Source: an uncultured Saprospiraceae bacterium (GTDB lineage: Bacteria > Bacteroidota > Bacteroidia > Chitinophagales > Saprospiraceae). Taken from it: DNA of 40,601 bases. The stretch covers positions 1 to 40,601 of the forward strand of contig CAJQQY010000097.1 of NCBI GenBank assembly GCA_905480595.1. Direction: 5' to 3'. Each line of letters opens with the position of its first letter. The first letter of the stretch is position 1. A program made the translations under genes and the position numbers. Below the pieces are notes generated by a model that saw only the letters and a program-made list of their open reading frames with translations, was not told the DNA's origin and did no database searches. Below are positions 17,353 to 24,326 of this stretch, piece after piece.

Positions 17353-19269
17353 TTATATGCTAAATTTCTTCGCCAACTCATCCAACTCAAAAGTCACAAA
17401 ACACTTCTTCCCCGTTGGACTTGTGAAAGGCATTGCACAAGCAAATAATTTATCAACTAATTCTCTCATCTCTTCTTGAGATAAACTTTGCCCTTTTTTT
17501 ATCGCAGAACTTCGAGCCATTGCACGAGCTATATTTTCAATAATATTCAAATCTAAATCTCGATTTGATTTATATTGTTCCAATAATTGCTCAATGATTT
17601 TTTGTTCATCTTGTGATGATTTCAAATCAGCAGGCACTCCGTGAATCACAAAAGCATCTTTTCCAAATTCTTGAATATCGAATCCCAACAAATTTATCTG
17701 CGGTAATAAATCTTTTAAAATTTCAGCATCTGCAGGGTTGAGTGTGATATTTCTTGGAAACAATTCTTTTTGAGTTACTGCTTCTTTTTCATTTAACATG
17801 CTCAAATATCGTTCATACAAAATTCGCTCGTGAGCAGCTTGTTGATCCACTAAAATATATCCTGATTTGATATGACTAACGATATAAGTTGAGTGAATTT
17901 GGAACAATGGCTTTATATCTTTAGAAAAACTCTGGCTTGAATCATCTAATTGATTTCCTTCCGACATTCTGCTTTCAAGCGTGATTGGTTGGTCACCAAT
18001 CTTTTCTTCTTTCGGCTGATCAAATTCATCCAAACCATCATACATTTTTTTCCAGTTCTGTAAATTAGAACTATCCAATGGTGAGTTATTTGCCTTCGAA
18101 GAAAACGTTTCATATCGTTCCCCACTACTCGTAGAACCACTACCACGAGAAGAACTACTTCCTGACGATCCTCCCAAAAAAGAAGGAGTAGAAGAAGCTT
18201 CTCTTCTTGATTCACTCATGCTTGGCAAAGGATGATTATTTAAAATTTGCTCTTGATCGAAATCCAAAGTTGGCGTAATACTATATTGTCCCAAAGCATG
18301 TCGAACAGAAACTTTTAAATAATTATATACCAATCGTTCATCGTCAAATTTAATTTCTTGCTTCGTCGGATGCACATTAATATCAATTCTTGCAGGATCA
18401 ATTTCGATAAAAATTACATACAAAGGATAAGTGTCTTTTGGCAAGACATCCTCATATGCTCCCATCAATGCATGATTCAAATAACCACTTTTGATAAATC
18501 TTCGATTGACAAAAAAGAATTGTTCACCTCGAGTCTTTTTCGCAAATTCTGGTTTCCCAACAAACCCTTCTAAACGCAACGCGTCTGTTTCTTCTAAAAC
18601 AGGTACTAATTTTTTATTGCTATTTTGCCCAAACATATTCACAATTCGCTGACGCAAATTACTTTCAGGCAAATGAAAAACTTCGGTACCATTATGATGA
18701 AGGGAGAAAAATATATCTGGATTAGCTAATGCCACTCTTTGAAATTCATCAATGATATGACGCATCTCCACAGTCGTCGTTTTTAGAAAATTACGACGTG
18801 CTGGAACATTGTAAAATAAATTTTTGATGGAAAGACTTGTCCCAGCATTGCATTGACAAGGTTCTTGAGATTTGATTTCCGACCCCTCTATAATTAATCG
18901 AACTCCGACATCTTCATTATGTTTTCGAGTTTTCATTTCCACTTGCGCAATTGCTGCAATCGAAGCCATTGCCTCACCTCGAAACCCCATCGTTTTTATA
19001 GCAAATAAATCTTTAGCTGCTCGAATCTTAGAAGTTGCATGTCGTTCAAAACTCATTCGGGCATCCGTTTCAGACATACCACAGCCATTATCAATTACTT
19101 GAATTAATGTCTTCCCAGCATCTTTAATTATTAATTTGATCTGAGTACTTCCCGCATCAATCGAATTCTCCATCAATTCTTTCACCACAGAGGCAGGTCG
19201 CTGAATCACCTCACCGGCGGCAATCTGATTTGCAATAGAATCGGGTAGGAGCTGAATTACATCAGCCAT
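17353..19269 (-). CDS. mutL: DNA mismatch repair protein MutL
   Basis: MutL couples mismatch recognition by MutS to strand removal. The 638-residue protein has the GHKL ATPase: ELMENSIDAGS (31-41), VIDNGCGM (58-65), GFRGEAMASIAAI (95-107), FYNVPARRNFLK, and the transducer region to about 330. A serine/glycine-rich linker follows (about 350-390). The C-terminal dimerisation domain starts near 453. It carries DQQAAHERILYE (475-486), matching the endonuclease motif DQHA(x)2E(x)4E with His to Gln. The partner motifs are changed: the usual ACR reads ARS, and the CPHGRP position reads SPTGKK (617-622). Whether it nicks DNA is therefore open. It follows the small membrane-protein gene on the same strand and ends at the terminator shared with mscS. 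Confidence 0.96.
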   Translation of the reverse strand: MADVIQLLPDSIANQIAAGEVIQRPASVVKELMENSIDAGSTQIKLIIKDAGKTLIQVIDNGCGMSETDARMSFERHATSKIRAAKDLFAIKTMGFRGEAMASIAAIAQVEMKTRKHNEDVGVRLIIEGSEIKSQEPCQCNAGTSLSIKNLFYNVPARRNFLKTTTVEMRHIIDEFQRVALANPDIFFSLHHNGTEVFHLPESNLRQRIVNMFGQNSNKKLVPVLEETDALRLEGFVGKPEFAKKTRGEQFFFVNRRFIKSGYLNHALMGAYEDVLPKDTYPLYVIFIEIDPARIDINVHPTKQEIKFDDERLVYNYLKVSVRHALGQYSITPTLDFDQEQILNNHPLPSMSESRREASSTPSFLGGSSGSSSSRGSGSTSSGERYETFSSKANNSPLDSSNLQNWKKMYDGLDEFDQPKEEKIGDQPITLESRMSEGNQLDDSSQSFSKDIKPLFQIHSTYIVSHIKSGYILVDQQAAHERILYERYLSMLNEKEAVTQKELFPRNITLNPADAEILKDLLPQINLLGFDIQEFGKDAFVIHGVPADLKSSQDEQKIIEQLLEQYKSNRDLDLNIIENIARAMARSSAIKKGQSLSQEEMRELVDKLFACAMPFTSPTGKKCFVTFELDELAKKFSI

Positions 19270-19320
19270 AGGTTGTTCTTACTTTTTTTGTTTTCTAAAA
19301 AAATTGGGATAATCCTATAA

Positions 19321-19626
19321 TCATCCCATTATCTCTGGCAAATATACATTAATCATTATAAATAGCCCTACAACTAGCACTACAATAATCCCTAATAGCA
19401 ACATATTAGACTTAAAAACTAACTGCTTCCGTAATCTTGGATTACTATTCCTTCCTCGGCGCAATTGAGATTTGATTCTCGCCTTTGCAGCTTCGGGACT
19501 ATTGCCTTGTTGTCCTTTGGCTATTTCAATTCTTCGCTCCAAGTCTTCTTTCTTTGGATCGTAATGGCGAGGGGTATATTTAAATTTTTGGTGCTTAGGA
19601 ACTCTGACTATTCTTGGTAGTTTCAT
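19321..19626 (-). CDS. Conserved small membrane protein of Bacteroidota
   Basis: I recognise the type but not a function. The 101-residue product starts MKLPRIVRVPKHQKFKYTPR, continues with a basic, charged segment (HYDPKKEDLERRIEIAKGQ), and ends with one strong transmembrane helix (about 75-95, MLLLGIIVVLVVGLFIMI). Similar proteins in this phylum have often been labelled riboflavin synthase subunit beta, apparently by database error; nothing here resembles that enzyme. The frame is open 10 codons upstream, but MKLPR is the conserved start. It precedes mutL by 51 bases and is probably in its transcript. Basic N-terminus in the cytoplasm and a tail anchor is the likely topology. Confidence 0.8.
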   Translation of the reverse strand: MKLPRIVRVPKHQKFKYTPRHYDPKKEDLERRIEIAKGQQGNSPEAAKARIKSQLRRGRNSNPRLRKQLVFKSNMLLLGIIVVLVVGLFIMINVYLPEIMG

Positions 19627-19762
19627 AATATTATTTTTAGAAAAAGTAAGATACAATATTGAGTGAAATATTAGAAATGGTTTTTGTTAAAGATCTTTAA
19701 AAATACAGATGCAAACAAGGTGATTTTTGGTGGATAAGTACCTCAAAGCGAGAGTTTCAGAT

Positions 19763-21298
19763 TTACAAATTTTCCAAATCATTCAAATATACTTCCGCTT
19801 GTTTCAAAATATCCGCTCGCTTCTCTCCGTCCATTTTATTCCACAGTCGATAAGCCATTCCAATCCTTGGATTTTTTTCTAATTTATCTCGATGTCGATC
19901 ATAAAAATCCCAATACAAACTATTGAATGGACAAGCTCGCTCCCCTGTTTTTTCTTTTTTATTGTAAAAACAAGTTTTGCAATAATGACTCATTTTGTCC
20001 ACGTAGTTGGCTGAACTCACATAAGGTTTTGTTCCGACAATTCCGCCGTCTGCAAATTGCGACATACCTCGTGTGTTTGTAATTTCAACCCACTCGATCG
20101 CGTCAATATAAATTCCCAAATACCATTCATCTAATTCGTCAGGAGAAATTCCAGCTAGTAAGGCAAAATTTCCAGTCACCATCAATCGCTGAATGTGATG
20201 TGCATAAGCATAATCCAAAGACTGCTGAACGGAATGTCGAACGCAATGCATTTTAGTTTTTCCAGTCCAAAAATAATTTGGAAGTTTATTGTTATGTTCT
20301 AAATAATTAAGCTCTGAGAACTCTGGCATTTTCGCCCAATAAACTCCTCGCATGTATTCTCGCCAACCAATAATTTGACGAACAAATCCTTCGATCTGTG
20401 CAATCGTAATTTGGTCTTGATTTTTTTTCCAATGTGCATTCGCCGCTTTGACCACTTCTAAAGGCGAGAGCATTTTAACATTCATGCTAAAAGAAATTCG
20501 AGAGTGATATAATGACCAATAATGTGGAGTCATCGCATCTTGGTAAGTACCAAAAAGTGGAAGACATTTTTTAATAAAGAAATCTAAAACTTGCAAAGAT
20601 TCTTCTCGAGTAGTCGCCCAGATAAAATTAGTTGGATCAATATTCCCAATCGTTTTTACCTCTGCATCGATAATACGTTGATGAACCTCAGAAACATCTT
20701 TTTCAAAAACTAAAGGTTCGATTGGCACGTGATCCTTGGGTATTTTTTTTCGATTTTCTTTATCATAATTCCATTTGCCAGTCACAGGTTGATCACCATC
20801 CATCATTAAATCATATTTACGTCGCATGCTTCGATAAAACGATTCCATGAGGTATGTTTTTTTCCCTTCAAAAAAATCACGTAACTCCAAACGAGTGCTC
20901 ATAAAATGCTCTGAATCAAAAACTTGGGAAGTAATTCCTATCGCTTTGCAAAAACTTTTCAGTTGTTCATCCAAGCGATACTCATCGGGCAATTGATACT
21001 CGAAATGTTCGATTTTATTTTCGTCGATGACAACTTTTAAATTTTCGACAAGGCTCTGTTTATTTTTTTTAGCATCTAATTCCCAATAAATGACTTGATG
21101 ATTTTCTTCTCTTAATTGCTTCGCAAAATTTTCCATGCTTGCAAAAAATGCCACAACCTTTTGGATGTGATGATTCACGTAATCCGTTTCTTGCCGCATC
21201 TCAAAAAGGACGTAAATAATATTTTCATCTACTTTTTGGAACCATGAATGTTGTGCATTTAATTGATCTCCAAGAATTAATCGTAAAGTTTTTTTCAT
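19763..21298 (-). CDS. Cryptochrome/photolyase-related iron-sulfur flavoprotein (PhrB/FeS-BCP type)
   Basis: The 511-residue protein belongs to the prokaryotic photolyase-related family, whose characterised members repair (6-4) photoproducts using FAD, a lumazine antenna and a [4Fe-4S] cluster. The start [20 protein letters not shown] is the family's antenna-domain start. [37 protein letters not shown] and [20 protein letters not shown] are typical of the catalytic half. Four cysteines (352, 440, 443, 456; HCVRHS, HYCKTC, RACPFN) fit the cluster ligands. Its ATG overlaps the stop of the DUF2256 gene (ATGA), so the two are translationally coupled. A second, different photolyase-type protein is encoded 535 bases upstream, on the same strand. 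A repair role is likely; a sensory role is possible. Confidence 0.93.
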   Translation of the reverse strand: MKKTLRLILGDQLNAQHSWFQKVDENIIYVLFEMRQETDYVNHHIQKVVAFFASMENFAKQLREENHQVIYWELDAKKNKQSLVENLKVVIDENKIEHFEYQLPDEYRLDEQLKSFCKAIGITSQVFDSEHFMSTRLELRDFFEGKKTYLMESFYRSMRRKYDLMMDGDQPVTGKWNYDKENRKKIPKDHVPIEPLVFEKDVSEVHQRIIDAEVKTIGNIDPTNFIWATTREESLQVLDFFIKKCLPLFGTYQDAMTPHYWSLYHSRISFSMNVKMLSPLEVVKAANAHWKKNQDQITIAQIEGFVRQIIGWREYMRGVYWAKMPEFSELNYLEHNNKLPNYFWTGKTKMHCVRHSVQQSLDYAYAHHIQRLMVTGNFALLAGISPDELDEWYLGIYIDAIEWVEITNTRGMSQFADGGIVGTKPYVSSANYVDKMSHYCKTCFYNKKEKTGERACPFNSLYWDFYDRHRDKLEKNPRIGMAYRLWNKMDGEKRADILKQAEVYLNDLENL

Positions 21299-21432
21299 GT
21301 TTGATTTTTATTTCTTCGACAACGTTCGCTGCAATATTTCACTTCATCCCAAACCTTTGCCCACTTCTTTCGCCACTTGAATGGACGCTCACACACGACG
21401 CATATCTTTTCGGGTAAATGTTCTTTTTTCAT
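21295..21432 (-). CDS. DUF2256 zinc-ribbon-like small protein
   Basis: This is a 45-residue protein, [18 protein letters not shown] onward, with four cysteines spaced C-x2-C-x19-C-x3-C (11, 14, 34, 38) and many Lys/Arg/Trp residues, the DUF2256 pattern. It probably binds one zinc ion. Its function is unknown. The TGA stop lies inside the ATGA that starts the photolyase-related gene, which implies coupled translation and a functional link to that flavoprotein. The frame stays open upstream to 21810, but that extension runs antisense through the TIGR03643-type gene and has no family features, so the ATG at 21432 is the start. A gap of only 49 bases separates it from the divergent small gene. 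Confidence 0.88.
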   Translation of the reverse strand: MKKEHLPEKICVVCERPFKWRKKWAKVWDEVKYCSERCRRNKNQT

Positions 21433-21481
21433 GTCTGGTAAACAATAGTTCTCAAAGGTTGTTTTAAAAATTATAAAACTT
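21433..21481. promoter_or_regulatory. Divergent control region of the photolyase module
   Basis: Only 49 AT-rich bases separate the start codons of the DUF2256 gene (minus) and the TIGR03643-type gene (plus), so both promoters must overlap here or lie inside the opposite gene. I see no clean TTG/TAnnTTTG pair; AACCTTTG on the minus strand is the nearest element. Confidence 0.45.
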
Positions 21482-21778
21482 ATGAAGATGAAGATTTCAG
21501 AAAAATATAATTTGACTACTCGTGATGTTGATCGCATTGTTGAAATGGGTTGGGAAGATCGAACGACTTTTGACGCTATCGAAATACAGTTTGGTGTACC
21601 TGAAAAAGATGTGATTAAATTAATGCGAGAAGAGATGAAATTGAGCAGTTGGAAAATGTGGCGCAAACGAGTGCAAGGTCGCTCAACAAAACATTTGAAA
21701 AAAAGAACTTTTGCTGAAGGTCGGCATAAATGTTCTCGACAAAGAGCTATCTCAAATAATAAAATTTCGAAAAGATAA
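21482..21778 (+). CDS. TIGR03643-type small basic protein
   Basis: The 98-residue protein begins with [27 protein letters not shown], then [33 protein letters not shown]. This matches my memory of the TIGR03643 family, short bacterial proteins of unknown function. The first 60 residues look helical and could hold a helix-turn-helix-like DNA-binding unit ([20 protein letters not shown]). The C-terminal 35 residues are strongly basic and probably disordered. A second ATG at 21488 is an equally good start. It is divergent from the DUF2256/photolyase pair over a 49-base shared region and converges on the second cryptochrome gene. A regulatory or nucleic-acid-binding role is inference. Confidence 0.85.
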   Translation: MKMKISEKYNLTTRDVDRIVEMGWEDRTTFDAIEIQFGVPEKDVIKLMREEMKLSSWKMWRKRVQGRSTKHLKKRTFAEGRHKCSRQRAISNNKISKR

Positions 21779-21833
21779 ATGATTAGGATCTGATATTTTA
21801 ATATCCCCAATACTCAACTCCCAAAATCTCCAA

Positions 21834-23309
21834 TCAAGTTTTCCTAACCTTTCTCGAAGGAATCACATGCTTATATAAAATTCGTTTTGCCTCTTTCACT
21901 ACACTTGGGTGATCTCGATGTGCCCAGATTTTATCCCTCGCATTTTTTGAAGTTTCTTTTAAATCCACAATTGGTTTCGGGTAATCTTTCCCCAATTCAA
22001 CATGATAAAATTGTTGTTCCAGTAATGTCATTTTCCAAGGTTCATGAATAAATTCTACTGGAATATTTTCCAACTCAGGAATCCATTTTTTGATAAAAAC
22101 TCCATTCGGATCATGGTCTTGCGATTGCTTTATCGGGTTGTACATCCGAATGGTATTTAAGCCCGTGACACCTGCTTGCATTTGAAATTGTGGATAATGA
22201 ATTCCAGGTTCAAAATCTAAAAAAAGTTGCGCCAACCAATTCGAACCTTCCTTCCAATGTTGCCATAAGTTTTGTGTCAAAAATGAAACTAGCATCGCTC
22301 GCATTCTAAAGTTTATGTAACCAGTTGCAGTCAAACATCGCATGCACGCATCGATTAAAGGATAACCAGTTTTTCCATTTTTCCATGCTTCAAAGTGTGT
22401 TTGATTTTCATTTCGTTGGAGCAAATTATAACCTCGATTTAAGTTTTCAAATTCCATCCGATCTTCCATTTCAAACTTTTGAATGAAGTGGCAATGCCAA
22501 TGTAATCGTGAAGTAAAATTGGTGAAATTTCGTTTATAAGATTTACTCTCCTTCGCTTTTTTTTGCGACTGATAAACTTGTCGAAGACTTAGATTCCCCC
22601 AAGTGATGTAGGGTGAAAGACGACTACAACCTCTTCGACTTTCAAGTGGTTTTGAAATGTGGCGACTGTAATTATGTATTCGATTTTCAAAAAACCCATT
22701 CAAATATCGAAGGCCAATGGAAGTACCTCCTTTTTGAAAATCAGGATGTGATTGAGTAAATTCTTCTGGTATCTTTTTCCCAAAAAAACTAGCAGAGAGA
22801 TTTTCAAAAAGGATAGAATTTAAATTTTGTAAATCAGGCTTTTCCAAAGGAGCATTCATGAATCTTTTCCATAAGTCATTCCACGTCAATCTATTTTGCA
22901 ATCCTCGAACGACTGCATTTGTCTGTGACTCGATCCATTCTATTTTATTTTTTTTGCAAAAAACTTGAACAGTTTTGTCTCGGTCATAAGTAACTCTAAT
23001 TCCAGTTTCCTCGTGCGAAAATATTTTTTTTATGGAAAATTGAGATCGGATTTTTTCGAAAACATTCAATACTTCATCGTGGAAAATAAATACCTGAGCA
23101 TTGTATTTTTTAAAATAAAAATTCAAATCAATCAAAGATTCCCACACAAACCTCCAATGCCTTAAATCATGTTGAGGCGCAGCAATCACGGAAGGCTCAA
23201 ACACATAAATCAATGCAATTGGATCGCCCGTTTCAATCGCTAATTTAAGCGGTTGATGATCGGTGAGACGCAAATCTCTTTTGAACCAAACTAGATTTAT
23301 GGATTGCAT
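21834..23309 (-). CDS. Atypical cryptochrome/photolyase
   Basis: This is a FAD-binding blue-light flavoprotein that either repairs pyrimidine dimers or senses light. The 491 residues have the antenna-type Rossmann domain ([18 protein letters not shown], 1-135). The FAD domain follows with [22 protein letters not shown] (194-215), [25 protein letters not shown] and [24 protein letters not shown]. Where class I photolyases read NNGGWQW, this protein reads HYPQFQM (371-377). The Asn facing flavin N5 and the proximal electron-transfer Trp are thus both replaced, by my hand alignment. I have seen this variant in other Bacteroidota sequences, and its activity is unclear to me. It follows the CAT-like gene by 50 bases on the same strand. 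Confidence 0.92.
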   Translation of the reverse strand: MQSINLVWFKRDLRLTDHQPLKLAIETGDPIALIYVFEPSVIAAPQHDLRHWRFVWESLIDLNFYFKKYNAQVFIFHDEVLNVFEKIRSQFSIKKIFSHEETGIRVTYDRDKTVQVFCKKNKIEWIESQTNAVVRGLQNRLTWNDLWKRFMNAPLEKPDLQNLNSILFENLSASFFGKKIPEEFTQSHPDFQKGGTSIGLRYLNGFFENRIHNYSRHISKPLESRRGCSRLSPYITWGNLSLRQVYQSQKKAKESKSYKRNFTNFTSRLHWHCHFIQKFEMEDRMEFENLNRGYNLLQRNENQTHFEAWKNGKTGYPLIDACMRCLTATGYINFRMRAMLVSFLTQNLWQHWKEGSNWLAQLFLDFEPGIHYPQFQMQAGVTGLNTIRMYNPIKQSQDHDPNGVFIKKWIPELENIPVEFIHEPWKMTLLEQQFYHVELGKDYPKPIVDLKETSKNARDKIWAHRDHPSVVKEAKRILYKHVIPSRKVRKT

Positions 23310-23359
23310 GGAAGTAGAACCAACTTGAAATGTGAATTGTTTTAAGTTCGTTTTTATTC

Positions 23360-23998
23360 CTAAAAATAACGCTCTGGATTCTTTGCCATTTCTTCTATTT
23401 TTTGAAAATATTCCCCCACATGTCTCCCATCTACTACCGCATGATGTACTTGGACGGAAAGTGGCATTTGTATTTTTCCATTCATTTCAAAAAACTTTCC
23501 CCAAACAATCCGAGGAACAGAGTCAGATGGATGATGCCGCATCGCATGTTCGAAACTAGTAAAACTCACCCATGGAATTGAGGATAAAAAAAGAAAATCA
23601 TCTCGCCCAATTTCATCTTCGAAAACAGGTTCCATTTTCATTTTCTCACTTTTTTCAAAAGCTTTTTGAATGAATTTTTTCGCATCTTTTTCATAATCAA
23701 CGGTACAAAAACTAAACACATCTGCTACTTCTGTGAATACCGTAAATGAAGGTTGAACTGTTTCATGTTCGACAATTTTTCCTTCTCTAATCCTCCATTT
23801 AAATTCTGGAATTTCATTCGCAGTTCTCGAAACTAAATAAACAATACTTGCCGTGAGCGGTAATTTATTTTTTTTCAAAAAAGGTAAAAAGTGAGTGATA
23901 TCCACATTTGCAGTTATGTTAAAATGTGGATGATTCATGTTATTAAAAAACTCAAAATGTTTTTGTCGATGTGGATTTTCGAAAATAACTTCTCGCAT
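23360..23998 (-). CDS. CatA-like (chloramphenicol acetyltransferase-fold) acyltransferase
   Basis: The 212-residue protein has the CAT fold. It starts [20 protein letters not shown] and has [16 protein letters not shown] near the substrate pocket, the [14 protein letters not shown] strand, and the catalytic motif [14 protein letters not shown] with His186 and Asp190. Homologues acetylate a hydroxyl group using acetyl-CoA; those in Bacteroidota chromosomes are mostly uncharacterised and need not confer chloramphenicol resistance. The frame is open seven codons earlier (24019), but MREVIFENP is the standard start. It is the first gene of a pair with the cryptochrome, divergent from uvrA across an inverted-repeat element. 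Confidence 0.9.
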   Translation of the reverse strand: MREVIFENPHRQKHFEFFNNMNHPHFNITANVDITHFLPFLKKNKLPLTASIVYLVSRTANEIPEFKWRIREGKIVEHETVQPSFTVFTEVADVFSFCTVDYEKDAKKFIQKAFEKSEKMKMEPVFEDEIGRDDFLFLSSIPWVSFTSFEHAMRHHPSDSVPRIVWGKFFEMNGKIQMPLSVQVHHAVVDGRHVGEYFQKIEEMAKNPERYF

Positions 23999-24026
23999 TT
24001 TTTTTTGTAAAAATAACAATTCTCAT

Positions 24027-24158
24027 GTGGTGGTCTGCTTTAGCTGACCTAAAATATGGAGCGGAGCGACAATTTTACATTTACAAAAAGCTTAGATCTT
24101 TTTTATTTAGGAAAAATCGCTTTGCTCTTTTTTCAGATCAACTAAAGCAGACCAACAC
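24027..24158. repeat. 132-base inverted-repeat element between the CAT-like gene and uvrA
   Basis: The left arm 24027-24050 and right arm 24135-24158 are complementary at 21 of 24 positions (core GGTCTGCTTTAG / CTAAAGCAGACC). Inside, GAGCGGAGCGA (24059-24069) pairs with TCGCTTTGCTC (24117-24127) with only two G-U positions. The middle is AT-rich. The whole unit can fold into one long interrupted hairpin. It occupies almost half of the 307-base gap 24020-24326; the rest holds the uvrA promoter region. It could be a MITE-like remnant or a bidirectional terminator/regulatory structure. Confidence 0.75.
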
Positions 24159-24272
24159 GTGTTATTTCCAAAAATAACTAAATGAGTAAACGTATATTTT
24201 ATCTTTTGAAAAACAAAAGTTAGGATTCTTATGTTTTACGTTTTTAGCAAAAAAATTCTAAACTTTTCTGAC

Positions 24273-24280
24273 TATTTTTG
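24273..24280 (+). promoter_or_regulatory. Putative -7 element for uvrA
   Basis: TATTTTTG followed by CAGG matches TAnnTTTG and lies 47 bases before the uvrA ATG. No TTG is found at the expected upstream spacing, so the call rests on the -7 box and position only. No LexA-like box is obvious. Confidence 0.45.
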
Positions 24281-24326
24281 CAGGCTCAAATTTTAACAAT
24301 TCGATACATTTCGTCTCCACATAGAT

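Noticed and set aside
21433-21810. A 126-codon upstream extension of the DUF2256 frame
   Set aside because: It runs antisense through the TIGR03643-type gene, has no family features, and the DUF2256 product is complete from the ATG at 21432.
23360-23998. A chloramphenicol resistance gene
   Set aside because: The CAT fold and HHxxxDG motif are present, but chromosomal Bacteroidota homologues are diverse and nothing here suggests a mobile resistance cassette.
24027-24158. An insertion sequence
   Set aside because: There is no transposase frame and no clear target duplication; only the inverted arms are visible.
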